DNA of 64,000 nt from Streptomyces populi (lineage in GTDB: Bacteria; Actinomycetota; Actinomycetes; Streptomycetales; Streptomycetaceae). Below, in pieces: positions 1 through 8,635 of the stretch. The stretch spans positions 1-64,000 of the forward strand of contig NZ_KZ626886.1 of the NCBI RefSeq assembly GCF_002911015.1, given 5' to 3'. Within the stretch, counting starts at the first letter, position 1. Each line of letters begins with the position of its first letter. Made by a program: the position numbers and the translations under genes. The notes beneath the pieces were generated by a model that worked only from the letters and a program-made list of their open reading frames with translations, searched no databases and was not told the origin of the DNA.

Positions 1-98
1 GTTAAGGCTCCCAGTAGACGACTGGGTTGATAGGCCAGATCTGGAAGCCCGGTAACGGGTGGAGGTGACTGGTACTAATAGGCCGAGGGCTTGTCCTC
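1..98 (+). rRNA. 23S ribosomal RNA, 3' end (partial)
   Basis: The window opens inside a 23S rRNA gene. The stretch carries the conserved 3'-terminal sequence of actinobacterial 23S rRNA (ggtactaataggccgagg), followed by the terminal-helix strand ending near tgtcctca. The exact 3' end is inferred from the terminal helix and may be off by a few bases. The rest of the gene lies to the left, and a 5S gene follows 135 bases downstream in the same direction, as expected for an rrn operon. Confidence 0.93.
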
Positions 99-233
99 AG
101 TTGCTCGCGTCCACTGTGTAGTTCCCAGACAACGAACGGTTGTGCTGGCTGAACAGTTCCACTTAATCAATTGAAAAGTGTGCTTGTTCGCTGCCCGTTC
201 GAGACCTCGTTTCACCACGAGGTGTCTGACAGG
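99..233 (+). other. 23S-5S internal transcribed spacer
   Basis: This is the 135-base spacer between 23S and 5S rRNA. It is less GC-rich than its surroundings, with an AT-rich patch around 160-185, and holds no tRNA cloverleaf. The part just before 5S (about 205-232) contains short complementary runs (acctcg / cgaggt) that could form a processing stem. It is presumably removed by RNase cleavage of the rRNA precursor. Confidence 0.7.
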
Positions 234-353
234 GTTTCGGTGGTCATAGCGTGAGGGAAACGCCCGGTTACATTCCGAACCCGGAAGCTAAGCCTCACAG
301 CGCCGATGGTACTGCAGGGGGGACCCTGTGGGAGAGTAGGACGCCGCCGAACT
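234..353 (+). rRNA. rrf: 5S ribosomal RNA
   Basis: This is a complete 120-base 5S rRNA, the usual Streptomyces length. It starts gtttcggtggtcatagcg and ends ccgccgaact, so the two ends pair to form helix I. The loop-A/B core (cattccgaacccggaagc) and the 3' loop-E region (gatggtactgca) are intact. It is the last gene of the rrn operon that enters from the left, and a strong terminator begins 9 bases downstream. Confidence 0.97.
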
Positions 354-361
354 AATTTTGG

Positions 362-407
362 AGGACCCTTGGTCCCAGCGACTCGCTGGGACCAAGGGTC
401 CTTTTTT
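362..407 (+). terminator. rrn operon terminator
   Basis: A 20-bp perfect inverted repeat (362-381 and 383-402, starting aggacccttggtccc) is followed by a run of six T. It is an unusually clean factor-independent terminator for a high-GC genome. It closes the rRNA operon and insulates the next gene, which begins at 478. Confidence 0.93.
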
Positions 408-477
408 GTTTTTCCGAAGCGCGCCGGGTACCCGGCTGCGCGAGAATGACTTGCGGTACCGAAGACAGGAGTCACCC

Positions 478-2781
478 ATGTCCACCAACTCTCCCGACGA
501 GCGACCGGAGCGCGACCAGCGCCGTCGTGACAGTGGTGACCGCGGTGACTACCGCGGCGGCCCACGCCGAGACAACGACCGTGGTGGCTCCGGCCGGCGT
601 GACGATCGCCGTGACGGTGACCGCGGCGGCGACCGTGGTGGTTTCCGTCGTGACGACAGTCGTGGCGGCAGCGGTGGCGGTGGCTACCGTGGCCGCGACG
701 ACCGTGGCCGCGACGACCGTCGTGAGGGCGACCGGGGTGGCCGGCCGCCGTTCCGTCGTGACGACCGCCAGGGCGGCCCGCGTCGCGACGACCGCGGTGG
801 CAGCGGCGGCGGATTCCGTAGGGACGGAGACCGTCCTGCCTTCAACCGCGACGATCGGCCCAGCAGCCCGCGCCGTGACGACGACCGCGGCGGGTACCGC
901 CGTGACGAGCGTGGCGGCGGCGGTGACCGTGGTGGTTTCCGTCGCGACGACAGCCGTGGCGGCAGCGGTGGCGGTGGCTACCGTGGCCGTGACGACCGTG
1001 GTGGCAGTGGTGGCAGTGGTGGCGGCGGCTTCCGTCGTGACGACCGTGGTGGCAGCGGTGGCGGTGGCTACCGTGGCCGCGACGACCGCGGCGGCAGCGG
1101 TGACCGTGGTGGTTTCCGTCGCGACGACAGCCGCAGCGGCAGCGGTGGCGGCTTCCGCCGCGACGACCGTGGTGACTTCCGTCGTGATGAGCGTCGGGGC
1201 GACGACCGTGGCGGGTTCCGCCGTGACGCGGACCGTCCGTCCTTCCGCCGTGACGATCGGCCCAGCAGCCCGCGTCGTGACGACGACCGCGGTGGCTACC
1301 GCGGCCGCGACGACCGTGGCGACTTCCGGCGCGACGACCGTCGTGACGAGCGGCCGCACAGCCCGCGTCGTGACGACGACCGTGGTGGTTTCCGCCGTGA
1401 CGACAGCCGTGGCGGCGGTGACTTCCGTCGTGACGAGCGTCGGGGCGACGACCGTGGCGGGTTCCGTCGTGACGAGCGGTCCCACAGCCCGCGTCGTGAT
1501 GACGACCGTGGTGGTTTCCGTCGTGACGACAGCCGTGGCGGCGGTGACTTCCGCCGTGACGAGCGCAGGGACAGCGACCGTCCGCCCTTCCGGCGCGACG
1601 ACCGTGGCGACTTCCGGCGCGACGACCGCCGTGACGAGCGGCCGCACAGCCCGCGTCGTGACGACGACCGTGGTGGTTTCCGCCGTGACGACAGCCGTGG
1701 CGGCAGCGGCGGCGGCTTCCGTGGCCGTGACGACCGGGGACGCGACGACCGAGGCCGTGGTGGACCGCGCCGTGACGACCGGGGCGGGCGCCCCGGCGGC
1801 TTCCGCGGCCGCGACGACCGCGGGGGCGACGACCGGCGCGGTGGCGGCCGCTACCGCGACGAGCGGGACCGGGACCGCGAGCCGATCAAGCGGCTGCCGA
1901 TCCCGGACGACGTCACGGGCGAGGAGATCGACCAGGACGTGCGCCAGGAACTCCTGAGCCTGCCCAAGGGCCTCGCCGAGGACGTCTCCCGCAACCTGGT
2001 GATGGTCGCCCGTCTCATCGACGAGGACCCCGAGGGCGCCTACGCGTACTCGAGGATCGCCCTGCGGCTCGCGTCCCGTGTCGCCGCCGTGCGCGAGGCG
2101 GCCGGTTTCGCCGCGTACGCGAACCAGAAGTACAGCGAGGCGCTCGCCGAGTTCCGCGCCGCGCGCCGGATGACCGGCAGCGTGGAGCTGTGGCCCGTGA
2201 TGGCCGACTGCGAGCGCGGTCTCGGTCGGCCCGAGAAGGCGCTCGAGATGGCCGGGGCGCCCGAGGTGCAGAAGCTGGACAAGGCCGGCCAGGTCGAGAT
2301 GCGTCTCGTGGCGGCCGGTGCCCGGCGTGACATGGACCAGCTCGACGCCGCCATCGTCACCCTCCAGAGCCCGGAGCTCGCCTCGAACTCCGTCCAGCCC
2401 TGGACCGCGCGGCTGAGGTACGCCTACGCCGACGCGCTCCTCGCCGCCGGGCGTGAGGGCGAGGCGCGCGAGTGGTTCGCCAAGACCGTCGAGTCCGACA
2501 AGGACGGCAGCACGGACGCCTCCGACCGGCTCGCCGAGATGGACGGCGTCGAGTTCGTCGACGCCCTCGTCGAGGACGACGAGGCCGGCAGCGAGGACAC
2601 GACCGCGGCCGAGGCCAAGACCGAGACGGACATCCGCGCCGAGGACGAGCACCAGGACGAGGACGACGACGACGAGGACGGGACCGAGTCCGGCTCCACG
2701 GACGGGATCGCGGACGACGTCGACGACCTCGGCAACGAGGACAAGGACGAGGACGGCGCTCCTCACCGTCCGCAGGACTGA
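478..2781 (+). CDS. RDD/RGG-repeat protein with C-terminal TPR-like domain and acidic tail
   Basis: The 767-residue protein starts at ATG 478, with aggag 8 bases upstream. The reading frame is open further upstream, but only through the rrn terminator. It has three parts. Residues 1-460 are a disordered, repeat-built region made almost only of R, D, G, S and F (units such as GGFRRDD and YRGRDD). Residues about 465-690 are a compact alpha-helical domain with TPR-like helix pairs (AYAYSRIALRLASRV, YSEALAEFRAARR). The C-terminal 70 residues are strongly acidic. The N-terminal composition resembles RGG-type RNA-binding segments, and the location directly after an rRNA operon makes a ribosome or RNA role tempting, but that is inference. 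A homologous TPR domain protein is widespread in Streptomyces. It is monocistronic and ends at a hairpin. Confidence 0.9.
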   Translation: MSTNSPDERPERDQRRRDSGDRGDYRGGPRRDNDRGGSGRRDDRRDGDRGGDRGGFRRDDSRGGSGGGGYRGRDDRGRDDRREGDRGGRPPFRRDDRQGGPRRDDRGGSGGGFRRDGDRPAFNRDDRPSSPRRDDDRGGYRRDERGGGGDRGGFRRDDSRGGSGGGGYRGRDDRGGSGGSGGGGFRRDDRGGSGGGGYRGRDDRGGSGDRGGFRRDDSRSGSGGGFRRDDRGDFRRDERRGDDRGGFRRDADRPSFRRDDRPSSPRRDDDRGGYRGRDDRGDFRRDDRRDERPHSPRRDDDRGGFRRDDSRGGGDFRRDERRGDDRGGFRRDERSHSPRRDDDRGGFRRDDSRGGGDFRRDERRDSDRPPFRRDDRGDFRRDDRRDERPHSPRRDDDRGGFRRDDSRGGSGGGFRGRDDRGRDDRGRGGPRRDDRGGRPGGFRGRDDRGGDDRRGGGRYRDERDRDREPIKRLPIPDDVTGEEIDQDVRQELLSLPKGLAEDVSRNLVMVARLIDEDPEGAYAYSRIALRLASRVAAVREAAGFAAYANQKYSEALAEFRAARRMTGSVELWPVMADCERGLGRPEKALEMAGAPEVQKLDKAGQVEMRLVAAGARRDMDQLDAAIVTLQSPELASNSVQPWTARLRYAYADALLAAGREGEAREWFAKTVESDKDGSTDASDRLAEMDGVEFVDALVEDDEAGSEDTTAAEAKTETDIRAEDEHQDEDDDDEDGTESGSTDGIADDVDDLGNEDKDEDGAPHRPQD

Positions 2782-2802
2782 CGCCGGTCACCACGGCGCA
2801 AA

Positions 2803-2846
2803 CACGTGGGCGGCGGGACACCGGAAGGTGTGCCGCCGCCCACGTG
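2803..2846. terminator. Bidirectional hairpin between convergent genes
   Basis: The inverted repeat cacgtgggcggcgggacacc (2803-2822) pairs with 2827-2846 across a 4-base loop with one mismatch. There is no T run, which is common for Streptomyces terminators. It lies between the convergent TPR-protein gene and the DUF1015 gene and can serve both. Confidence 0.75.
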
Positions 2847-2869
2847 GCGTTCGCGGGGACCGTGCCCCT

Positions 2870-4162
2870 TCAGGGAGTGAGCGCCCGCAGGACCAGCCCG
2901 GACGCCGGCTTCGGCCCGAAGGAGGTCGACTTGCGCGGCATCGTGACCCCTTGGCGCGCGAGATCGCGTACGACTTCCTCGTGGACCGGGTGCATCAGGA
3001 CGGCCGTGCCTCCGTCGCGCTCCGCCTTCTCGACCGTGGCGCCCGCGTCGTGGATGTACGCGATGTGCGCGGGGGAGTCCTCCGGGATGCCCCACACGTG
3101 CTCCAGGAGCGTGGCGTGCAGGACCGTGGCGTCCAGCGCGCGCCAGGCCTCCGGATGCCCGGCCGGGACCGTGCGGGCCAGGAGGTCCGGAGCGGGGCGG
3201 TCGACCAGATGGAAGGCGCCGTCGCCGGCGAGGAGGAAGGCGTTCCCCTCGGCCGCCGCCGAGGCGAGGGCCTCCAGTGCCTCTGCGAGGGGCACGGCGA
3301 GGTGGCGTACGCGGAAGGAGTCCTCGAGGGCGGCCAGCGCCTCGGCGATCGGGAGGCGGTGCAGCAGGCGGTGGATGGCCCGGACGCGCAGCGGGTAACG
3401 GACGGTGTCCACCAGGAGGACCAGGCCGTAGTCCCAGGGGCTCGGAGAAGGGTGCTCCGCGCGTAGACGCAGATATGTCGCCCACCGGTGGTGACCGTCG
3501 GCGATCAGGGCCTGGTGCCGGCCGAGGTCCGTGCGGATCTCGGAGAGTTCCGCCGGGTCCGTGACCGCCCACAGACGATGGCTGATGCCGTCCTCGGTGG
3601 TGGTGGACAGCAGCGGCGGCAGGCCGACGGTGCGTTCGATGACGGCGGCGGCGCCGTACCCGGAACCGTTGCCGCGGTAGGTCAGCAGCAGGGGTTCGAG
3701 GTTGGCGGACGTGGCGCGCATCAGGGCCGCGCGGTCCGCGATGACGTGCGGCATCACGTCCTCGTGCGGGAGCACGACACCGTCGGCCGGATCGGACAGG
3801 CGCAGATTGCCGATCACGCCCCGCTGTAGCAGGTCGCCGTCGCGCTGCTCGTACACGTACAGGCCCGGCTCGGGATCGGTGGCCAGCACGCCTTCGGACA
3901 GCCAGCGGTCCAGGGTGTCGGCGGCCTGCCGGTTGCGCGCCTCGGGGCTGCCGTCCTGCGGGAGGATCAGCCGGACGATGTTGTACGGGTCGGCCGATTC
4001 GAGTTCGAGCAGTCCGTCGGGCCGGACGATCACGTCGTACGGCGGGGACGTCACGGCGGCCAGACTGCCGACCCGGTCGGGGTCGTAGCGCAGGCCTCGG
4101 AACGGGGTGAGTTCGAGGCCGCTCCCAGCCGGGGTCTCCGCCTCGGGACCTGCATAGTTCAT
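2870..4162 (-). CDS. DUF1015 family protein
   Basis: This 430-residue protein belongs to the DUF1015 family (conserved, biochemistry unassigned). Family features visible are an early LTPFRGLRYDP motif, SPPYDVI, the YNIVRLILP segment, YVYEQ, LPHEDVMPH, the IADGHHRW motif near residue 230, and DATVLHATLLE in the C-terminal third. The ATG at 4162 is chosen because the family N-terminus begins right after it. No good Shine-Dalgarno is visible, so a leaderless or weakly led transcript is possible. The gene is divergent from the HAD phosphatase gene 72 bases away and convergent with the TPR gene. No catalytic role can be assigned from the sequence. Confidence 0.92.
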   Translation of the reverse strand: MNYAGPEAETPAGSGLELTPFRGLRYDPDRVGSLAAVTSPPYDVIVRPDGLLELESADPYNIVRLILPQDGSPEARNRQAADTLDRWLSEGVLATDPEPGLYVYEQRDGDLLQRGVIGNLRLSDPADGVVLPHEDVMPHVIADRAALMRATSANLEPLLLTYRGNGSGYGAAAVIERTVGLPPLLSTTTEDGISHRLWAVTDPAELSEIRTDLGRHQALIADGHHRWATYLRLRAEHPSPSPWDYGLVLLVDTVRYPLRVRAIHRLLHRLPIAEALAALEDSFRVRHLAVPLAEALEALASAAAEGNAFLLAGDGAFHLVDRPAPDLLARTVPAGHPEAWRALDATVLHATLLEHVWGIPEDSPAHIAYIHDAGATVEKAERDGGTAVLMHPVHEEVVRDLARQGVTMPRKSTSFGPKPASGLVLRALTP

Positions 4163-4234
4163 TGGGGCATCGTAAGTGCGTCGGCGGCATGCGCGATGAT
4201 CGGGGGAAAGGGATCGAACGAGGAGCGATGCGCA

Positions 4235-5263
4235 ATGAGCCAGACCGTCAGGACGCGGCCCGAGGGCAGTGGGCAGGCACTGAGCGAGGCGTACGACACC
4301 GCGCTGCTGGACCTGGACGGTGTGGTGTACGCGGGCGGGGACGCCATCGCCCACGCGGTGGACTCGCTGGCGACGGCCCGCGCGGGCGGAATGCACCTCG
4401 CGTACGTCACCAACAACGCGCTGCGCACCCCGGACGCGGTCGCCGGGCACCTCACGGAGCTGGGCATACCGACGGTGGCGTCGGACGTCATCACCTCGGC
4501 GCAGGCCGTGGCCCGGCTCATCAGCGAGCAGGTGCCGACGGGCGCGCGGATCCTGGTCGTCGGCGGCGAGGGGCTGCGGGTCGCGCTGCGCGAGCGCGGT
4601 CTGGAGCCGGTCGACTCGGCGGAGGACGAGCCCGTCGCGGTCGTCCAGGGGTACGGCGGTCCCGATCTGACCTGGTCCCGTTTCGCGGAGGCGTGCTACG
4701 CCATCGCGCGCGGGGTCCCCTGGTTCGCGTCCAACACGGACCTGACGATTCCGGGCGCGCGCGGGATCGCGCCCGGCAACGGCGCGGCGGTGGAGGTCGT
4801 CCGCATCGCCACGGGTGCCGAGCCGCAGGTCGCGGGCAAGCCGCTGCCCCCGATGCACCGCGAGACGATCCTGCGGACCGGGGCCGAGCGGCCGCTGGTG
4901 GTCGGGGACCGGCTGGACACGGACATCGAGGGCGCGTTCAACGGAGAGGTGGACTCGCTGCTCGTCCTCACCGGGGTGACCGACGGCGCGCAGCTCCTCG
5001 CCGCGCCGCCGCAGCACCGGCCGACGTACGTCGACGCCGACCTGCGCGGCATGCTCACCGGGCAGCCCGAGGTCGTCGAGGCGGGCGACGGGTTCCGCTG
5101 CGGCGGCTGGACGGCGACGGCGGGCGGCGAGGAGCTGGAACTGACCGGCGAGGGCGAGGCCCTCGACGGACTGCGGGCCCTGTGCGCGGCGGCCTGGACG
5201 GCCGCGGGCGGGGGCACGTGCGAGCTGGACGGGGGGAAGGCGCTGGCGCGGCTGGGCCTCTAG
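4235..5263 (+). CDS. HAD-IIA family hydrolase (NagD-like phosphatase)
   Basis: This 342-residue HAD phosphohydrolase is of the NagD/phosphoglycolate-phosphatase-like class IIA. Motif I is LLDLDGVVYAG (nucleophile D26, acid/base D28), motif II is the YVTNNA segment, and motif IV is VVGDRLDTDIEGA. The IIA cap lies between them (about 90-210). After the core there is an additional 80-residue C-terminal extension of unclear role. The start is ATG 4235 with aggag 9 bases upstream; an in-frame ATG at 4196 lacks this. Substrate is unknown; the family acts on small phosphometabolites in the cytoplasm. It ends 30 bases before a palindromic hairpin. Confidence 0.93.
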   Translation: MSQTVRTRPEGSGQALSEAYDTALLDLDGVVYAGGDAIAHAVDSLATARAGGMHLAYVTNNALRTPDAVAGHLTELGIPTVASDVITSAQAVARLISEQVPTGARILVVGGEGLRVALRERGLEPVDSAEDEPVAVVQGYGGPDLTWSRFAEACYAIARGVPWFASNTDLTIPGARGIAPGNGAAVEVVRIATGAEPQVAGKPLPPMHRETILRTGAERPLVVGDRLDTDIEGAFNGEVDSLLVLTGVTDGAQLLAAPPQHRPTYVDADLRGMLTGQPEVVEAGDGFRCGGWTATAGGEELELTGEGEALDGLRALCAAAWTAAGGGTCELDGGKALARLGL

Positions 5264-5292
5264 CGCTCGGGCGGGCGAGAGGGGTGTGCGAA

Positions 5293-5320
5293 CGCCGGAC
5301 GCCGGTACCGGCGTCCGGCG
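5293..5320. terminator. Perfect 28-bp palindrome downstream of the HAD gene
   Basis: Positions 5293-5306 (cgccggacgccggt) are followed immediately by their exact reverse complement to 5320, giving a 14-bp-arm hairpin. It lies 30 bases after the HAD stop codon, with no T run. It is most simply a terminator separating this gene from the iron-regulated operon downstream. Confidence 0.7.
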
Positions 5321-5509
5321 TCCGGCCTTCGTCGGAGGTGGCGCCGGTGGCGGTGGCGGCCTCGTCCCGAGCGGGTGCGGGTGCCGACGAAGGCTCCCTC
5401 CCGCCGGGGCGGGGGAGCCGGGGCGGTGCTCGGCGACGAGGGCGGGCCGGGGGTGGCTGACCAGGGCTTCGGCGCGGGCCCGGGCGCGCGGACACATCGA
5501 AAGACAACG

Positions 5510-5528
5510 CGAGGGTAGGCTAACCTAA
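5510..5528 (+). promoter_or_regulatory. DmdR1/IdeR-type iron box
   Basis: The 19-mer at 5510-5528 (core gtaggctaacctaa) matches 16 of 19 positions of the IdeR/DmdR operator consensus ttaggttaggctaacctaa. It ends four bases before the GTG start of the first siderophore-permease gene. A divalent-metal regulator bound here under iron-replete conditions would block transcription of the operon. The tight spacing leaves no room for a leader with a ribosome binding site. Confidence 0.87.
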
Positions 5529-5532
5529 CCTC

Positions 5533-6576
5533 GTGTTGGTCGACAGTCCTCCTGAACAGTGCGCGGAAACCGCCCCCGCGCTCCCAACCCGCCGGGCGAT
5601 ACGGACCCTTGGACTGCTCATCTCCGTGGGCGTCCTGCTGCTGGTCGCGCTGGCGAGCGTCGCGATCGGCGCGAAGGCGCTGCCGCCGGCCCAGGTGTGG
5701 CACGGCCTCTTCCACGACTCGGGGACGTACGCGGACGTCGTGATCGGCGACCGGATCTCGCGCACCGTGCTCGGGCTGCTGGTGGGCGCCGCGCTCGGGC
5801 TGTCCGGCGCCGTCCTCCAGGCGCTCACCCGCAATCCGCTGGCCGATCCCGGTCTGCTCGGGATCAACGCGGGCGCGTCCGCCGCGGTCGTCACCGCGAT
5901 CACCTACTTCGGTGTCACCTCACTGAGCGGCTACGTCTGGTTCGCCTTCTTCGGCGCGGCCGCGGTCGGGGCGCTCGTCTGGTTCCTGGGCGGCAGCCGG
6001 GGCGCGACCCCGGTGCGGCTCGCGCTCGCCGGGACCGCCATCAGCGCCGCGCTGTACGGCTATCTGCAGGCCGTGATGATCATGGACGACGCGGCGCTCG
6101 GCAAGATGCGCTTCTGGACGGTCGGTTCGCTCGCTTCGGCGACCGACTCGACGATCGAGCAGGTGGCGCCGTTCCTCGCGGTCGGCACCGTTCTCGCGCT
6201 GGCCCTCGCCCGGCCGCTGAACGCGGTGGCCATGGGCGACGACACCGCCCGCGCGCTCGGCGCGAACCTGAACCGGACCCGCGCGCTGTCCATGGCCGCC
6301 GCGACCGTGCTGTGCGGCGCCGCGACCGCCGCCTGCGGGCCGATCGTGTTCGTCGGGCTGATGGTCCCGCACGCCGTCCGCTCCTTCACCGGGCCCGACC
6401 TGCGCTGGATCCTGCCGTACGCCACCGTCCTGTCGCCCGTGCTGCTGCTCGGCGCCGACGTCCTCGGGCGGATGGTCGCCCGGCCGGCGGAGCTCCAGGT
6501 CGGCATCGTCACCGCGGTGCTGGGCGGCCCGGTCTTCATCTTTCTCGTACGGCGACGGAGGACGGCGCAGCTGTGA
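5533..6576 (+). CDS. Iron-siderophore ABC transporter permease (FecCD family), first subunit
   Basis: This 347-residue polytopic permease of the FecCD/BtuC type has the conserved RNPLADPGLLGINAGA segment (about residues 97-112), GDDTARALGANL (the coupling region facing the ATPase, about 235-246), and the GPIVFVGLMVPHAVR motif near residue 270. These mark a vitamin B12/ferric-siderophore importer subunit in the inner membrane. The GTG start at 5533 is only four bases from the iron box, so the message is probably leaderless; the next in-frame start codons fall inside the first membrane helix. It overlaps the next permease gene by 4 nt (GTGA). No substrate-binding lipoprotein gene is present in the operon, so it must be supplied elsewhere. 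Confidence 0.93.
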   Translation: MLVDSPPEQCAETAPALPTRRAIRTLGLLISVGVLLLVALASVAIGAKALPPAQVWHGLFHDSGTYADVVIGDRISRTVLGLLVGAALGLSGAVLQALTRNPLADPGLLGINAGASAAVVTAITYFGVTSLSGYVWFAFFGAAAVGALVWFLGGSRGATPVRLALAGTAISAALYGYLQAVMIMDDAALGKMRFWTVGSLASATDSTIEQVAPFLAVGTVLALALARPLNAVAMGDDTARALGANLNRTRALSMAAATVLCGAATAACGPIVFVGLMVPHAVRSFTGPDLRWILPYATVLSPVLLLGADVLGRMVARPAELQVGIVTAVLGGPVFIFLVRRRRTAQL

Positions 6577-7670
6577 CGACCCCACGTGTCCGAAGCATCC
6601 GAACCGCCCGCGGCCGAGGCGCCCCGGCGCTTCCCGCGCGCCGCGTCCGGGCCGTCCGCACCGGCGGGCTGTCCGTCCGCCTCGACGTCCGCGCGTTCAC
6701 CGTGACCGTCCTGCTGCTGGTGGCCGCGGCCGCGGCGAGCGTGGTGCTCATCGGCACCGGCGACTTCCCGATCCCGGCCGGGGACGTGCTCAGGACCCTG
6801 GCCGGCGACGGAAGCCCCAGCCAGGAGTTCATCGTCAACGACCTCCGGCTCCCGCGCGTTCTCGTCGGACTGCTGGTGGGGGCCTCGCTCGGGCTGGCCG
6901 GAGCGCTCTTCCAGTCCGTCTCCCGCAATCCGCTGGGCAGCCCCGACGTGCTCGGGCTCGGGCAGGGGGCCACGGCCGGCGCGCTCATCATGATCGTGCT
7001 GTTCTCGGGCAGCGCGACCGAGGTCGCTCTCGGGGCGCTCGTCGGCGGACTCCTGACCGGGCTCGCCATCTACCTGCTCGCCTGGAAGCGGGGCGTGCAC
7101 GGCTATCGGCTGGTCCTGGTCGGCATCGGTGTCTCCGCGATCGTCACGGCGGTCAACGGCTATCTCCTCACCAAGGCCGACCTCGTCGACGCGGCCCGCG
7201 CCGTCGTCTGGATGACCGGTTCCCTCAACGGCCGGGACTGGGCGCAGGTCTGGCCCCTGCTGATCATGTGCGCCGTCCTCGTCCCCCTCGTCCTCGGCAA
7301 CGCGCGCGGGCTGCGGATGATGGAGATGGGCGACGACGTGTCGTACGCCCTCGGAGTGAGCGTCGAGCGGACGCGGCTGCTGCTGATGGTGGCCGCCGTC
7401 CTGCTCACCGCGGGTGCCACCGCCGCCGCGGGCCCGGTCGGTTTCGTGGCGCTCACCGCCCCGCAGCTGGCCCGGCGGCTCACCCGGTCGCCCGGACCGA
7501 ACCTGGTGCCGTCGATGTGCATGGGCGCGACCCTGCTCATCGTCGCGGACTGGGCCTCGCAGCGCGCCTTCGGTGCCGACCAGCTGCCCGTCGGCGTCGT
7601 GACCGGCGTCCTCGGCGGCGTCTACCTGCTGTGGCTGCTGGTCACCGAGCGCAAGGCGGGCCGGATATGA
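6573..7670 (+). CDS. Iron-siderophore ABC transporter permease (FecCD family), second subunit
   Basis: The second FecCD-type permease has 365 residues and starts at a GTG overlapping the stop of the first by 4 nt, so translation is coupled. It has about 35 residues of Arg-rich cytoplasmic leader before the first membrane helix. The family motif SRNPLGSPDVLGLGQGA lies near residue 113, GDDVSYALGVSVERT near 252, and GPVGFVALTAPQLARRL near 287. Together the two permeases form the heterodimeric channel of a ferric-siderophore importer. Regulation follows the upstream iron box. It overlaps an ATG (7667) that could begin a longer form of the following ATPase. Confidence 0.93.
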   Translation: MTTPRVRSIRTARGRGAPALPARRVRAVRTGGLSVRLDVRAFTVTVLLLVAAAAASVVLIGTGDFPIPAGDVLRTLAGDGSPSQEFIVNDLRLPRVLVGLLVGASLGLAGALFQSVSRNPLGSPDVLGLGQGATAGALIMIVLFSGSATEVALGALVGGLLTGLAIYLLAWKRGVHGYRLVLVGIGVSAIVTAVNGYLLTKADLVDAARAVVWMTGSLNGRDWAQVWPLLIMCAVLVPLVLGNARGLRMMEMGDDVSYALGVSVERTRLLLMVAAVLLTAGATAAAGPVGFVALTAPQLARRLTRSPGPNLVPSMCMGATLLIVADWASQRAFGADQLPVGVVTGVLGGVYLLWLLVTERKAGRI

Positions 7671-7780
7671 GCGGCCCGGCGGACGCGGCCGTGAGCGGCC
7701 CGGTGAAGCCGGCCGCGCCGGGCCCGAAGAACGCGGCGCGTGCGAACGACCAGGCGCACGAGAACACCCCAAGGAGCACT

Positions 7781-8602
7781 GTGAACCGCCTGTCCGCCGA
7801 CAACGTCACCCTCGGCTACGACCAGCGCGTCATCGCGGAGAAGCTGTCGGTGGAGATTCCCGACCACTCCTTCACGGTGATCGTCGGTCCGAACGCCTGC
7901 GGCAAGTCCACCCTGCTGCGCGCCCTCTCCCGCATGCTGAAGCCCTCGGCCGGACGGGTGCTGCTCGACGGGCAGACGATCCAGTCGATGCCGGCGAAGA
8001 AGGTGGCGCGCGCCCTCGGGCTGCTGCCGCAGTCGTCGATCGCACCGGACGGGATCACGGTCGGCGACCTCGTCGGCCGGGGCCGCTACCCGCACCAGGG
8101 ACTGCTGCGCCAGTGGTCGGCGGAGGACGAGCGGGTGGTCCGGGAGTCGATGGCCTCCACCGGGGTCGCCGAACTCGCCGACCGCTACGTCGACGAACTG
8201 TCGGGCGGCCAGCGTCAGCGCGTGTGGATCGCGATGGCGCTCGCGCAGCAGACCCCGCTGCTCCTGCTGGACGAGCCGACGACCTACCTCGACATCCAGC
8301 ACCAGATCGACGTCCTCGACCTGTGCGCCGAACTCCACGAGACGCAGGGCCGCACCCTGGTCGCCGTACTGCACGACCTCAACCACGCGGCCCGCTACGC
8401 CACTCATCTGATCGCCCTGCGCGGCGGCGAGGTCATCGCGGAGGGAGCCCCGAACGACATCGTCACGGCCGAGCTGGTGGAGGAGGTCTTCGGGCTGCGC
8501 TGCCAGGTCATCGAGGACCCCGAGACCGGGACACCGCTCGTGGTGCCGGCGGCACGCAAGGCCAGGGTGCGTGCCGCCGCGGCGGCCGTGGAGGGGTCCT
8601 GA
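7781..8602 (+). CDS. Iron-siderophore ABC transporter ATP-binding protein (FecE type)
   Basis: This 273-residue ATPase powers the preceding two permeases. It has Walker A GPNACGKST, Q-loop LLPQSS, signature LSGGQRQRVWIAMAL, Walker B LLLLDEPTTYLD and the H-loop LHDLNHA. The GTG at 7781 is preferred because aaggag stands 4 bases upstream and the FecE fold begins right after it. The alternative is ATG 7667, overlapping the permease stop (ATGA), which adds 38 Ala/Pro-rich residues; that stretch has GC-rich third positions and could be translated. It is the last gene of the iron-boxed operon, and the convergent SCP2 gene ends 33 bases downstream. Confidence 0.93.
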   Translation: MNRLSADNVTLGYDQRVIAEKLSVEIPDHSFTVIVGPNACGKSTLLRALSRMLKPSAGRVLLDGQTIQSMPAKKVARALGLLPQSSIAPDGITVGDLVGRGRYPHQGLLRQWSAEDERVVRESMASTGVAELADRYVDELSGGQRQRVWIAMALAQQTPLLLLDEPTTYLDIQHQIDVLDLCAELHETQGRTLVAVLHDLNHAARYATHLIALRGGEVIAEGAPNDIVTAELVEEVFGLRCQVIEDPETGTPLVVPAARKARVRAAAAAVEGS

Positions 8603-8635
8603 GCCGCGGCAGGCCGTCGCGGAAGGGTCCGCCTC

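Noticed and set aside
358..477. N-terminal extension of the repeat protein from an upstream in-frame start
   Set aside because: It would run through the rrn terminator hairpin and has no ribosome site; ATG 478 has aggag at a good distance.
472..2766. A long open frame on the minus strand opposite the repeat protein
   Set aside because: It is opened by the repetitive GC-rich codon use of the plus-strand gene; it encodes only low-complexity V/T/A sequence with no family features.
2870..5497. An 875-residue minus-strand reading frame covering both the DUF1015 gene and the opposite strand of the HAD gene
   Set aside because: Only residues after the ATG at 4162 match a family; the rest is antisense to the HAD gene.
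7667..7780. Use of ATG 7667 as the start of the siderophore ATPase
   Set aside because: Kept only as an alternative: the extra 38 residues lack family similarity, and a much better ribosome site precedes GTG 7781.
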